Assembly (NCBI RefSeq): GCF_000750005.1
Contig: NZ_JPYA01000201.1
Span: 17,461 to 81,460, forward strand
DNA length: 64,000 nucleotides
Direction of reading: 5' to 3'
From: Geobacillus icigianus
GTDB lineage: Bacteria > Bacillota > Bacilli > Bacillales > Anoxybacillaceae
The notes below the pieces were generated by a model, which had not been told where the DNA came from, did not search any database, and saw only the letters and a list, made by a program, of their open reading frames with translations. This document shows positions 28,108 through 37,428 of this stretch, piece after piece (within the stretch, counting starts at the first letter, position 1; every line of letters starts with the position of its first letter). Made by a program: the position numbers and the translations under genes.

Positions 28108-29589
28108 ATGGAGCGTGAGCAGATCATGAAAGCCCCCAAACATCCTTCGACTCAGCCTCGTCTGTTTCAAGTCATCGACATGGAGGAACGGGTTCCCCCT
28201 CATCATATCCTGCGCCAAATCAACGAAGCAGTTGACGTTTCCGTCATTCACGATTGGGTGGCTCCCCTGTATACGGAAAAAACGGGTCGCCCGGCGGCGG
28301 ATCCGGAACGGCTGCTTCGCCTGATGCTGCTATCGTATTTGTTCGACCACTCCGAGCGGGAGTTGTATGAGATCCTCCCCGTGCATGCCGGATACTTGTG
28401 GTTTTGCGGTCTCGACGTTGAATCCGTACTCCATCCAGATCCTCATCACCCCACACTGCCGGATCGAACGACGCTCGTCAAAACACGGAAGCGCTGGCGC
28501 CAACACGGAATCTTTGATCGGCTGATGACCTACGTGGTGGATCCGTGCATCGCAGCGGGACTGGTCTCGCCGGATGTACATGCGGCGGCCGATGGCACTC
28601 AAGTGCGGGCGAATGCTTCGATCCACCGCTTGCGGGAAGTCAAGCTCGCTCCGGTGGAACCGTTGGAGGACTACCTCGCCCGCACCGCCCGGGAAGATGA
28701 ATAGGCCGAGTCCCCAGAGGCGGATCGGGATCCCGATGACGATCCGCCCTCTCCGTCTCCCCCATCAGGGGAACGCGTCCATGCCGAAGAACGAGGAAAC
28801 TTCCGTGGAACTACGTTTTCCAACCAAACCCATCGAAGCGTGACGGATCCGGATGCCCGGTTGTACAAGAAAGGCAAAGGACAGGAAGCGTATCCTCGGT
28901 ATCTGGTGCACGACGTCATCGACGTCCAGTCGCGCGTGATTTTGTCCCGACGGGCCAGCCTCGCCACCGGAACGGCGGAACGAGAGACGAGTTTGGAGCA
29001 GCTGGCTTCCATTCGGTTTCGCCACCCGTCGATCACGATTCGAACCTTGTCCGCAGACAAAGCGTATGGCACCACGGAGGATTTGAAAGAGCTCTTCGTC
29101 CAAGGCATCACGCCGCTCGTATCGCTGCGCCGCAAGGAGATGGAAGAAATTCCAACCTGGAAGCGCCGGGCGAAGGATCCCGCTCAGGAAGCACAACGCC
29201 AGGCGAACGTCCGGGAAGTTCAGATTCGCAATCAAGCGAGGCTCATTCAGCAACAGGGCGGTGATCGATCCATTCAAGCCCTTCGCACGCGTTGTGAGCA
29301 TGTGTTTGCCGAAGGGAAGGAATGTCATGGGCTGGACCGGGCCCGAAGCCGAGGCCTTTACGCCATGGAAGAACAGGCGCTGTTGACCGCCGTCGTGCAA
29401 AATCTGAAGCGATTGTGCCGGTTTCGAAAAAACCGAGGGGAGACCGGCTCTTTGGCGTGCGCAAAAATGGAATTTGGAGCAGGAAGTCCTGCTCGTCCTC
29501 CCGTCCTTTGGCGCCAAATGGCGGGGAGAATGGTCTCCAAAATTCGACATGAGGGGAGTCTATGCCCCATTCATTCCCCGGCCTTCTAG
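28108..29589 (+). pseudogene. IS1182-family transposase with one in-frame amber codon
   Basis: A 493-codon DDE transposase read in a single frame but broken by TAG at 28702-28704 (after residue 198). N-terminal part: HILRQINEAVDVS...GRPAADPERLLRLMLLSYLF; catalytic region AADGTQVRAN, then after the stop LSADKAYGTTEDLKELF and AEGKECHGLDRAR. No frameshift is needed, so the inactivation is a single base change. The stop of the full frame is the TAG in palindrome CCCCGGCCTTCTAGAAGGCCGGGG. Terminal repeats are unclear: ATGTCGAA-like sequence occurs at 28079 and, inverted, near 29545. Confidence 0.85.
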
Positions 29590-29599
29590 AAGGCCGGGG
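29576..29599. repeat. Perfect 24-bp palindrome right of the transposase, locus 4
   Basis: CCCCGGCCTTC and its complement meet at TCTAGA without a mismatch. It is the boundary palindrome of the dispersed repeat family without a full unit beside it, and it ends the transposase frame. Confidence 0.85.
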
Positions 29600-30326
29600 A
29601 GGAAAGGATCACGCTGTCCTTTTCCTTGATCATCGGCTCATCGATCCATGAGTCATGGACCTTGTCGACAGGCGGTGGACATCAATTCCACCCGTGAAGT
29701 CCGGTTCATGTCTCTTTTTTTGGTTGCCAATGTATCGAATTTGCCTATCTACAGGTTGAAAAATGGGAATAAAGGCTCTTGTTCTTTTGAAAAATTTTCG
29801 GTAAAATTAGTTATAAATGGTTCTTCACCACAACGTGTACTTGACAGACGGTGCACTTCTCTGAATAGGTGTATGCAAAAAAAAATAATTTGTTTTCTGT
29901 TCTTTCGTGAATGCATAAGTAAGATGTGTGATGGAAAAATCAAGTATAACTTTTGGTGAAGAGCCTATAAATATATTCATTAGGATAAGGAGGTATTTGT
30001 TTGATGATATTAGTTCATCACCATAACCTGTAATTGACATGTAATATCGTTAAACTATATACATGCAACATGAAGAGTTCACCTCTCTGTTATCCTGCAC
30101 ACCCTAAGCGCTGCACATTTCCTCCAAAGATCCTGTGGCTCAACCTGCAAGCTGAGCCATGGGAGAGGAAGCTTGTTGCAGGAGAAGCCAAATGTTCATT
30201 TTTCAATGAGCATGTATATAATTGGGAATTTGTCCAACAACCTTTTTTGTAAGAAGAATCTTCTTTTGTTGACTGAAAGGAATAAGAAGGTCAATTGATA
30301 GATCATTCGTGAAGGAGGTTTTTATT
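29600..30326. other. AT-rich intergenic region with MITE remains
   Basis: No gene was found. It contains MITE copy B (29819-29965), then at about 30013-30040 a lone degenerate end of the same element (TTCATCACCATAACC, TTGACA). Around 30131-30160 GGCTCA and TGAGCC form a small hairpin of unknown role. Confidence 0.6.
29819..29965. mobile_element. ISL3-type MITE, copy B (147 bp, inverted)
   Basis: Read on the minus strand it matches copy A (22536-22678) along its length: GGCTCTTCACCAAAAG at one end and GTGGTGAAGAACC at the other. The flanks repeat TATAAAT on both sides (29812-29818 and 29966-29972), a seven-base duplication. Non-coding, so it would need an ISL3 transposase in trans; none is in the window. 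Confidence 0.85.
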
Positions 30327-30974
30327 ATGAAGAAACTATTATCTTCTGTTCTTGTTATCAGTTTCCTCATTATGTCATTTGGTTTTTCGATAGCAGAGGC
30401 AGAAACACGAGAGAATAGGGATAGCTTGACCAGAAAAAGCAATGCATATCAAATTACATATAATGGAGTTGAAATAATTATTGATTCCGTAAACAACATG
30501 GGTACATCAGAGAAAATAAGGATCGCAGAGCAAATGATTGATTCAGAGTTACTACATTCTTCACCATTTTTCGCCTCAAATAACAACCAAGTGATACCCC
30601 AAGTGATCCCTAATCCAGGCGATGGAACTGTGATTGGAACTAGATATTATGCTTTTGACAACGATACAGCTAAATTTGTAAGCAGTGTATTAAAGACAGG
30701 ATTAACTGCTATCGCTACAGCAGCTGGGTATACCTTTGGCCCTGGAGCAGCAACAACTATTGCTTCGATTTGTACATTAGCAGGGGAATATATTAATCTA
30801 AAACCATACTGGACAACAGTGAAAATCATACGCTATTACAGTGAATATTATGATCAGTATATATACGATGCGTATCATTTTGTTTATAGCGACAGTAAGC
30901 GAACAAATCTGAAGCGAGTATACATTTCTGATGATATGATCAAAACGACAGGCAATGTATTGGATACATTCTGA
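30327..30974 (+). CDS. Secreted protein of unknown function, 215 residues
   Basis: Starts with a clear signal peptide (MKKLLSSVLVISFLIMSFGF, cut probably after AEA near residue 25). A Gly/Ala-rich hydrophobic stretch of about 35 residues (TGLTAIATAAGYTFGPGAAT..., about 117-152) lies mid-protein, followed by a Tyr-rich C-terminal part (IIRYYSEYYDQYIYDAYHFVY). GAAGGAGG lies nine bases before the ATG. Base composition is far more AT-rich than core genes, suggesting transfer. The hydrophobic segment recalls pore-forming or bacteriocin-like peptides, but no family is recognised. A small membrane protein gene follows after 14 bases. Confidence 0.72.
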   Translation: MKKLLSSVLVISFLIMSFGFSIAEAETRENRDSLTRKSNAYQITYNGVEIIIDSVNNMGTSEKIRIAEQMIDSELLHSSPFFASNNNQVIPQVIPNPGDGTVIGTRYYAFDNDTAKFVSSVLKTGLTAIATAAGYTFGPGAATTIASICTLAGEYINLKPYWTTVKIIRYYSEYYDQYIYDAYHFVYSDSKRTNLKRVYISDDMIKTTGNVLDTF

Positions 30975-30988
30975 TAGAAGGAGAATCT

Positions 30989-31171
30989 ATGTTCATGAAT
31001 CGAAAAAAACGATTTATCTTATTTCTCGCCGTGCTGATGGTCATATTCTTTTTCATCTACATGTTTGAAGAACAAGTGCTGCGCTTTTTAGACTACAAAG
31101 CGGTCAAATTGACGATGCTGATCTCTTTAATCACGATTATTGTCGGCGATGCCATTTATCGCCGCGCGTAA
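30989..31171 (+). CDS. Small membrane protein, 60 residues
   Basis: Two predicted membrane helices (about residues 8-24 and 38-55) joined by a charged loop (FEEQVLRFLDYKAVK); basic N-terminus NRKKR. AAGGAG lies five bases before ATG 30989 and eleven before a second ATG at 30995. The 14-base distance to the secreted-protein gene suggests one operon; an immunity or partner role is possible but unproven. Confidence 0.62.
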   Translation: MFMNRKKRFILFLAVLMVIFFFIYMFEEQVLRFLDYKAVKLTMLISLITIIVGDAIYRRA

Positions 31172-31262
31172 TCAGATGCCCAGCGTGAACAGAAAGGTCC
31201 GTCGGGCGATCATGTCGGGCGACTTCCATGCGATGGCAACGGTTGACGAAGTTTCACCAAGC

Positions 31263-31306
31263 GCAAAAAACCCTTAGAACCTCATGCGGCTCTAAGGGTT
31301 TTTTGC
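31263..31306. terminator. Two-way terminator after gndA
   Basis: AAAAAACCCTTAGA pairs with TCTAAGGGTTTTTT; serves gndA leftward and possibly the 60-residue gene rightward. Confidence 0.88.
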
Positions 31307-32716
31307 TTACTTCAGCCATTCTGTATGGAAAACGCCTTCCTTATCAACGCGTTCGTACGTGTGGGCGCCGAAGTAGTCGCGCTGCGCTTGAATTAAATTG
31401 GCCGGGAGCACCGCCGTGCGGTAGCTGTCATAGTAGGCGAGGGCGCTGGCGAATCCTGGCGCCGGAATGCCGCGCATCGCCGCGGTGGCGACGATTTCGC
31501 GGAGCGCGTCTTGATAGCTTTCGACGATATTTTTGAAGTACGGATCCAAGAGCAAGTTCGGCAGCGCCGGATCGCGGTCGTACGCCTCTTTAATTTTTTG
31601 CAAAAATTGCGCGCGGATGATGCAGCCGCCGCGGAAAATCATGGCGATGTCGCCGTAGCGCAAGTTCCAGTTGTATTCCTCAGACGCCGCCTTCATTTGC
31701 GCAAACCCTTGGGCGTACGAGCAAATTTTGCTCATATAAAGCGCGCGGCGCACCGCTTCGATGAAGTGGGCGCGGTCGCCTTCAAACGGCTTCACCGCCG
31801 GGCCTGCCAGCACTTTGCTTGCTTTGACGCGCTCGTCTTTCATCGCCGAGATGAAGCGGGAAAATACCGACTCGGTGATGATCGGCAGCGGCACGCCTAA
31901 ATCGAGCGCGTTTTGGCTCGTCCATTTGCCCGTTCCTTTTTGCCCGGCTTTGTCCAAAATGACATCAACCAACGGCTTGCCCGTCTCCTCATCGATTTTT
32001 GTGAAAATGTCAGCGGTGATTTCGATTAAGTAGCTGTTCAATTCGCCTTTGTTCCAGTCAGCGAACACTTCGTGCAGCTCAGCGGCGTCCATGCCGAGCA
32101 CATGTTTGAGCAGGAAGTACGCTTCGGCGATCAGCTGCATGTCGCCGTATTCGATGCCGTTATGCACCATTTTCACGTAATGGCCGGCGCCGTCCGGGCC
32201 GATGTACGTCGTGCACGGCTCGCCGTCAACTTTGGCGGCGATGGCTTCAAAAATCGGGCGCACGAGCTCATGCGCTTCTTTTTGTCCCCCTGGCATGATC
32301 GACGGGCCTTTCAGCGCCCCTTCCTCACCGCCGGACACACCCGTGCCGATAAAGTGAATGCCGAGTTCAGCGAGCTCTTTGTTGCGGCGCTGCGTATCCT
32401 TAAAATACGTGTTGCCGCCGTCGATTAAAATATCGCCTTTTTCCAGATGCGGCTTCAGCTGTTCGATCGTCGTGTCCGTCGGCGCTCCCGCTTTCACCAT
32501 CAGCAAAATTTTCCGCGGTTTTTCCAAGGCATTGACGAATTCTTCGATGCTGTATGTACCGACAATGTTTGTTCCTTTCGCTTCTTGCAAAAACTCATCC
32601 GTTTTTTCGCGCGAACGGTTGTAGACCGCCACCGAATAGCCTTTGCTTTCGATGTTGAGCGCCAAGTTTTTCCCCATGACCGCCAGTCCGATGACGCCGA
32701 TTTGCTGTTTTGCCAT
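31307..32716 (-). CDS. gndA: 6-phosphogluconate dehydrogenase, decarboxylating
   Basis: Third step of the oxidative pentose phosphate pathway: 6-phosphogluconate to ribulose-5-phosphate with NADPH. It has 469 residues. The NADP motif [12 protein letters not shown] is near residues 10-21 and the catalytic region [21 protein letters not shown] near 176-196 contains the essential Lys and Asn. AAAGGGA lies nine bases before the ATG. Monocistronic. In B. subtilis it adjoins zwf; here a 12-kb accessory block separates them. Confidence 0.95.
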   Translation of the reverse strand: MAKQQIGVIGLAVMGKNLALNIESKGYSVAVYNRSREKTDEFLQEAKGTNIVGTYSIEEFVNALEKPRKILLMVKAGAPTDTTIEQLKPHLEKGDILIDGGNTYFKDTQRRNKELAELGIHFIGTGVSGGEEGALKGPSIMPGGQKEAHELVRPIFEAIAAKVDGEPCTTYIGPDGAGHYVKMVHNGIEYGDMQLIAEAYFLLKHVLGMDAAELHEVFADWNKGELNSYLIEITADIFTKIDEETGKPLVDVILDKAGQKGTGKWTSQNALDLGVPLPIITESVFSRFISAMKDERVKASKVLAGPAVKPFEGDRAHFIEAVRRALYMSKICSYAQGFAQMKAASEEYNWNLRYGDIAMIFRGGCIIRAQFLQKIKEAYDRDPALPNLLLDPYFKNIVESYQDALREIVATAAMRGIPAPGFASALAYYDSYRTAVLPANLIQAQRDYFGAHTYERVDKEGVFHTEWLK

Positions 32717-33107
32717 CTTTCAACGTCCCTTTCTGTTTTGATTGTTCATCAAAGAACATATCATAGTTTACGGATCGGCTGCAAGTTTTCTAAATCGATT
32801 TATGGATGCGCGCGCAAAAAGGCTGATCAGCCGTGAGAATGGGGGCGAAAGCGCGGAAGTTGCTAAAAATCCAATCGCATTGCACCCAGCCAATCAGAAA
32901 GAGCAGCCTTGCCCCGCATGCAATCGGGGCTGTTTGGGAAACGCCGCCCGCGGACATTGGCAGAACGGCTCTACACCGTCCTATGGAATCTCAAAAAGAC
33001 CGCCCAACATCAACGGATGAACTGGCCGGCCATGGACGTTTGTTTGCTCGCTAATCCGGGCTACCCCCTTCCCTCTCATCGAGGGAGGGGCTGAATGCCC
33101 CTCGTGC
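32717..33107. other. Intergenic region without a recognised gene
   Basis: Contains the gndA promoter region at its left side. Open frames exist, but none has a ribosome site or familiar sequence. A GC-rich hairpin, AGGGGCTGAATGCCCCT, is near 33087-33103. Confidence 0.4.
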
Positions 33108-33302
33108 TCAATACCCCCCGTAATGCGGGAACCCATACGGCGAAAACGGGTAATGGCCATAAGGCATCCCGTATGGGAAATGGGGGTAGCCGTCATATCC
33201 CCCGTGCCAATGATGATGGTGGTAGCCATACGGATAGTGGCCGTAGCCGCCATAGTACGGCGGATAAAAGCCGTCCATATACGGGCCGAACGGTCGAACC
33301 AT
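33108..33302 (-). CDS. Tyr/Gly/Pro/His-rich small protein, probable spore coat component
   Basis: Sixty-four residues made almost only of Tyr, Gly, Pro, His and Phe: starts MVRPFGPYMDGFYPPYYGG, has a YHHHHWHGG cluster in the middle and ends FPHYGGY. No membrane segment. GAGGAGG is eight bases before the ATG, so it is likely expressed. Such composition is typical of small coat and exosporium proteins of Bacillaceae, and the His cluster could bind metal. The exact family is not recognised. Confidence 0.68.
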   Translation of the reverse strand: MVRPFGPYMDGFYPPYYGGYGHYPYGYHHHHWHGGYDGYPHFPYGMPYGHYPFSPYGFPHYGGY

Positions 33303-33390
33303 GGAATGCGCCTCCTCTTCATCGGGTGAAGTTCGTTTCCATGGTTAGGATATGCGCGGAAAACAAAACGGTATAGGCAAACACCTATGA

Positions 33391-33511
33391 GACCGGTGAT
33401 TGACTCGTAGATGCGGCGTTGCCATCTCATTTTTCAACGAGAAAAACTTTGTTGCAGCGGTCCTGCCCTCATTGGTGAAGGAAATTAGCGGTTTTTCACC
33501 AACCTTCTATA
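33391..33511. repeat. Dispersed repeat, locus 5 (one unit, reverse)
   Basis: Read on the minus strand: TAGAAGGTTGGTGAAAAACC, then GTTTTTCTCGTTGAAAAAT, then CACCGGTC at the far end. The boundary TATAGAAGG contains the TAG stop codon of the CheW-like gene. Confidence 0.75.
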
Positions 33512-33980
33512 CCACTTCATCCGATTGAACAGCAGCGATTTGTTCTCGGATCTCTTCCGCTTCTTCCAAATGGTTGAACAACACGCGCGGATCGAGCACC
33601 GTCAACAATCGATCCGGAAGCGTTGCCATCCCGACAAGATACGGCGTCCGTTCCGCGGACATCAGTTGAAGCGGCTGAATCGCCTCAGGCTCAATATCAG
33701 CGATTTCCTTCGCCTCATCGACGATCAGCGCCACTGACAAACCATCAACCGCCGCGACGACAAGGCGCGTCTGGTCCGTTTCTTCGATGGCCCGGCCGTA
33801 CAGGAGCTTGCGCATATCAAGCACCGGCACGAGCTCGCCGCGGATGCGCACGACACCCGCCATATAGTCCGGCATATGCGGCACCGCGGTCGGCGCCGTC
33901 ATTTTTTCAATGGAGACGACATACGCGATCGAAACGGCGTACTGTTCCCGCTCGACGCGAAAGACCACATATTTGTCCAT
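33507..33980 (-). CDS. Orphan CheW-like coupling protein
   Basis: A 157-residue single CheW domain. The family features are FRVEREQYAVSIAYVVSIEK near the start, MAGVVRIRGELVPVLDMRKL in the middle and LTVLDPRVLFN near the end. CheW links chemoreceptors to the kinase CheA; no other chemotaxis gene is nearby, so this may be a paralogue or a CheV-like adaptor lacking the receiver. GAGAGAGGTGGCGGGGGA precedes the ATG at 33980. The stop codon lies in the adjoining repeat palindrome. Confidence 0.82.
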   Translation of the reverse strand: MDKYVVFRVEREQYAVSIAYVVSIEKMTAPTAVPHMPDYMAGVVRIRGELVPVLDMRKLLYGRAIEETDQTRLVVAAVDGLSVALIVDEAKEIADIEPEAIQPLQLMSAERTPYLVGMATLPDRLLTVLDPRVLFNHLEEAEEIREQIAAVQSDEVV

Positions 33981-34069
33981 TCCCCCGCCACCTCTCTCAA
34001 TGATTGACATCGTGTCTGCTTTTTTTATCGGCCGATTCCAGCTGAATGTTCAGCGGATTTCGGCACCCA

Positions 34070-34104
34070 AAGAAAAAAAGGGCATCCGTCTTCGGGATGC
34101 TCAC
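34070..34104 (-). terminator. Terminator after yqjE
   Basis: Leftward, GAGCATCC pairs with GGATGCCC and is followed by seven T; it overlaps the yqjE stop. Confidence 0.85.
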
Positions 34105-35225
34105 TCGGCATTGGCGACTTCTTTGATGATGGCGACGACCATTTCCGTCAGTTTGACCAACTCCTCAATCGGCATCCGCTCGTTCGTCGTATGGATTTCT
34201 TCATAGCCGACAGCAAGGTTGACGGTCGGAATGCCGAAGCCGGCAATGACGTTGGCGTCGCTGCCGCCGCCGCTTCGCTGCAGCTCGCACGGCCGGCCGA
34301 TGTTCGCCGCCGCCCGTTTGGCGACCTCGACGACATGATCGCCGTCGCTGAATTTGAAGCCCGGGTACATCACGTCGACCTCGACCTCGGCGCGGCCGCC
34401 CATTTCCGCAGCAACCGTTTCAAACGCCTCTTTCATCTTTGCCACTTGGGCTTCCATTTTTTCTGGGACGAGCGAGCGGGCTTCCGCTAAAATATCGACG
34501 CGATCGCAGACGATGTTCGTTTGCGTGCCGCCCTCAAAGCGGCCGATGTTCGCCGTCGTCTCCTCATCGATGCGGCCGAGCGGCATTTTCGCGATCGCTT
34601 TGGCTGCGATCGTAATGGCGGACACCCCGCGCTCGGGAGCCACACCGGCATGGGCGGTTTTGCCGTGCACGACGACTTTCAGCTTCGCCTGCGTCGGCGC
34701 GGCGACGACGATGTTGCCGACTTTGCCGTCGCTGTCCAACGCATAGCCGTATTTCGCTTTGAGCAGCGATGGATTGAGCGCCTTCGCCCCGACGAGCCCC
34801 GACTCTTCCCCGACCGTGATGACGAATTGAATCAAGCCGTGGGGGATGTGCTGCTCTTTCAACACCCGAATCGCCTCCAACATCGCCGCCAAGCCGGCTT
34901 TGTCATCGGCGCCTAAAATCGTCGTTCCGTCGGTGACGACATAGCCATCGCGAATCGACGGTTTTACCCCTTTGCCGGGCACGACCGTATCCATATGGGA
35001 GGTGAAGTAAATCGGGTCGACCCCGTCTTTCGTGGCCGCCAGCGTGCAAATCAAGTTGCCGGCGCCATGCCCTGTTTTCGCGGCGGCATCGTCTTCGATC
35101 ACCTCAAGGCCAAGCGCTGCAAACTTTTGTTTCAGCACCTGGGCGATCTCACCTTCATGCTTCGTTTCTGAATCGATTTGCACGAGCTCCAAAAACTCGT
35201 CGACAAGACGCTGTTCATTGACCAT
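34101..35225 (-). CDS. yqjE: M20-family peptidase YqjE (peptidase T-like)
   Basis: Zinc aminopeptidase, probably for short peptides. It has 374 residues with catalytic-domain metal ligands in TSHMDTV (H near 76), GADDKAG (D near 108) and VGEESGL (catalytic E near 141), a lid dimerisation domain (about 180-290) with VHGKTAHAG, and a C-terminal ligand in the closing part. AGGAGGAAG precedes the ATG. Monocistronic. Confidence 0.87.
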   Translation of the reverse strand: MVNEQRLVDEFLELVQIDSETKHEGEIAQVLKQKFAALGLEVIEDDAAAKTGHGAGNLICTLAATKDGVDPIYFTSHMDTVVPGKGVKPSIRDGYVVTDGTTILGADDKAGLAAMLEAIRVLKEQHIPHGLIQFVITVGEESGLVGAKALNPSLLKAKYGYALDSDGKVGNIVVAAPTQAKLKVVVHGKTAHAGVAPERGVSAITIAAKAIAKMPLGRIDEETTANIGRFEGGTQTNIVCDRVDILAEARSLVPEKMEAQVAKMKEAFETVAAEMGGRAEVEVDVMYPGFKFSDGDHVVEVAKRAAANIGRPCELQRSGGGSDANVIAGFGIPTVNLAVGYEEIHTTNERMPIEELVKLTEMVVAIIKEVANAE

Positions 35226-35430
35226 AAACTTTCTTCCTCCTGTTTATGTATTCCACCTCAAGTATACCGAAAGTTTCCACTCAACGCCAACCGGACAGCG
35301 GAACGATCGGCAGGCAAGGCGCTGACAGACGCGTTGGAAAAGTTCTAGCGCAAGTTTCAACGCTGACAGACAGGCAGCGGAAAAAGCTTGATGAACGCGA
35401 ATCGGTTTGCCAAAATAGAGGCCAACCGAC

Positions 35431-35457
35431 AAAACGGGGCCGTTTGACCCCGTTTTT
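35431..35457 (-). terminator. Terminator after yqjD
   Basis: AAAACGGGG and CCCCGTTTT around a short loop, touching the stop codon of the carboxylase gene. The gap 35226-35430 holds no gene. Confidence 0.75.
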
Positions 35458-37006
35458 ACAGCGGAATGTTGCCATGCTTTTTCTTCGGCCGCTCTTCATG
35501 CTTATGGCGAAGCATCTCGAGCGCTTGGATGAGCTTGATTCTCGTGTCGCGCGGGTCGATGACGTCATCGATCATCCCGTATTTGGCGGCGACGTACGGG
35601 TTGGCGAATTTCTCGCGGTATTCGGCAATTTTTTGCGCCCGCGTTTCTTCCGGATTCGGGCTGTTTTCAATTTCGCTCGCGAAAATGATGTTCGCCGCCC
35701 CTTGCGGCCCCATGACGGCCACTTCGGCGTTCGGCCACGCATAGACGACATCGGCGCCGATCGATTTGCTGTTTAAAGCGACGTAGGCACCGCCGTACGC
35801 TTTCCGCAAAATGACGGTGATTTTCGGCACCGTCGCTTCCGAGTAGGCGTACAAAATTTTCGCCCCATGGCGGATGATGCCGCCGTGCTCCTGCTTGACG
35901 CCCGGGAAAAAGCCGGTGACGTCCTCAAACGTAATGATCGGGATGTTGAACGAATCGCAAAAACGGATGAAGCGCGCCGCCTTGTCGGACGAATCGATGT
36001 CAAGGCCGCCAGCCATAAATTTCGGCTGGTTGCACACAAGCCCCACCACTTCGCCTTTAATGCGGGCAAAGCCGATCACGATGTTTTTCGCAAAATCTTT
36101 TTGCACTTCCATAAACGATCCGTCATCAACGACATGGGCGATCACGTGGCGCACATCGTACGGGCGGACGGCGTCAATCGGCACGACGTCGGCCAAGTCG
36201 GGCCGGTAGTCGTCTCCGTCCGGAATCGGGCCAAACGGCGGCTTTTCGTGATTGTTTGACGGCAAATAGCCAAGCAGCCGCCGCACTTCGGCGAGCGCCT
36301 CCTCTTCATTCGCCGCCGCAAAGTGGGCGTTGCCGCTGATCGTGTTGTGCACGCGGGCGCCGCCTAAATCTTCGGCGCTGATTTTCTCCCCGGTCACCGC
36401 TTCAATCACTTTCGGGCCAGTGATGAACATTTGGCTCGTTTTTTCCACCATGAACACAAAATCGGTGATGGCCGGCGAATAGACGGCCCCGCCGGCGCAC
36501 GGCCCCATGATGACGGAAATTTGCGGGATGACCCCGGAGTAAATGGCGTTGCGGTAAAAAATGTGCCCGTACCCGTCCAGCGACAAGACCCCTTCTTGAA
36601 TGCGGGCGCCGCCCGAATCGTTCAAGCCGATGACCGGCGCCCCTGTTTTTGCCGCCAAATCCATGATGTTGGCAATTTTTTTCGCGTGCATTTCCCCAAG
36701 CGCCCCGCCGAAGACGGTGAAATCTTGCGAAAAGACAAACACCATGCGGCCGTTGATTTTCCCGTAGCCGGTGACGACCCCATCGCCCAGCCCCTTTTTT
36801 TCTCCGAGGCCAAAATCGGTGCAACGGTGCTCGATGAACGGATTGAGTTCGACAAACGTTCCTTCGTCCAAAAGCAAGTCAATCCGCTCGCGCGCGGTCA
36901 GCTTCCCTTTCGCGTGCTGCTGTTCGATTTTCGCGTCGCCGCCGCCCAGTTCAATCTCGCGGCGGCGGTCATACAGTTCGTTGATTTTGTCATACATGTC
37001 GCTCAT
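35456..37006 (-). CDS. yqjD: Acyl-CoA carboxylase beta subunit (propionyl-CoA / methylmalonyl-CoA type)
   Basis: Carboxyltransferase of 516 residues with the two crotonase-like halves. Oxyanion loops GGALGEMHAKK, SGGARIQEG and GPCAGGAVYS lie in the N-half, and ITFEDVTGFFPG, KAYGGAYVAL in the C-half. It uses carboxybiotin and propionyl-CoA or a related acyl-CoA; no biotin carboxylase is adjacent, so it needs a subunit encoded elsewhere. The start at 37006 follows GGAGGGACACCA and overlaps the mce stop (ATGA). With Mce and MutAB-MeaB it forms a propionate / methylmalonyl-CoA pathway. Confidence 0.9.
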   Translation of the reverse strand: MSDMYDKINELYDRRREIELGGGDAKIEQQHAKGKLTARERIDLLLDEGTFVELNPFIEHRCTDFGLGEKKGLGDGVVTGYGKINGRMVFVFSQDFTVFGGALGEMHAKKIANIMDLAAKTGAPVIGLNDSGGARIQEGVLSLDGYGHIFYRNAIYSGVIPQISVIMGPCAGGAVYSPAITDFVFMVEKTSQMFITGPKVIEAVTGEKISAEDLGGARVHNTISGNAHFAAANEEEALAEVRRLLGYLPSNNHEKPPFGPIPDGDDYRPDLADVVPIDAVRPYDVRHVIAHVVDDGSFMEVQKDFAKNIVIGFARIKGEVVGLVCNQPKFMAGGLDIDSSDKAARFIRFCDSFNIPIITFEDVTGFFPGVKQEHGGIIRHGAKILYAYSEATVPKITVILRKAYGGAYVALNSKSIGADVVYAWPNAEVAVMGPQGAANIIFASEIENSPNPEETRAQKIAEYREKFANPYVAAKYGMIDDVIDPRDTRIKLIQALEMLRHKHEERPKKKHGNIPL

Positions 37007-37428
37007 TGGTGTCCCTCCGTTTGGTTCGTTCGCTCGCAAAGTTCATACAACACACCGCCGGTCGATTTTGGATGCATGAAGGCGACGAGCGCCCCGCCGG
37101 CGCCGCGTTTCGGCGTTTCTTGAATCATGCGGATGCCGTGCTCCTTCAGCTCGCGGATGCGCTCGGTGATGTCCTCGACGCCAAGCGCCACGTGATGGAT
37201 CCCTTCACCGCGCTTTTCGATAAATGTCGCCACCGCGCTCTCTGGCGACAGCGGCTCGAGCAACTCCAGTTTCGCCTCTCCGGCCTGCAAAAACGCCACT
37301 TTCACCTGCTCCGACTCGACTTCCTCGATGCCGAGAAACGGCAGGCCGAGCACCTCCGTATAAAACGGAAGCGCTTTCTCAATCGAACGGACAGCGATGC
37401 CGATATGATCGACTTTTTTCACACGCAT
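37003..37428 (-). CDS. mce: Methylmalonyl-CoA epimerase
   Basis: Converts (S)- to (R)-methylmalonyl-CoA, the link between propionyl-CoA carboxylase and methylmalonyl-CoA mutase. It is a 141-residue vicinal-oxygen-chelate protein with metal ligands in VDHIGIAV (H8), IHHVALGV (about H77) and VLYELCE (Glu about 132). AAAGGGG is nine bases before ATG 37428; the ATG three codons earlier is too close. Co-translated with yqjD. Its pathway partners MutA and MutB are 17-22 kb away, across the defence island. Confidence 0.93.
   Translation of the reverse strand: MRVKKVDHIGIAVRSIEKALPFYTEVLGLPFLGIEEVESEQVKVAFLQAGEAKLELLEPLSPESAVATFIEKRGEGIHHVALGVEDITERIRELKEHGIRMIQETPKRGAGGALVAFMHPKSTGGVLYELCERTNQTEGHQ

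Noticed and set aside
30118-30200. Structured RNA or riboswitch before the secreted-protein gene
   Set aside because: A GGCTCA/TGAGCC hairpin exists, but no known riboswitch core was recognised and no terminator follows.
32981-33430. 149-codon minus-strand frame
   Set aside because: Overlaps the Tyr/Gly/His-rich gene in another frame, which has the better ribosome site and a coherent composition.
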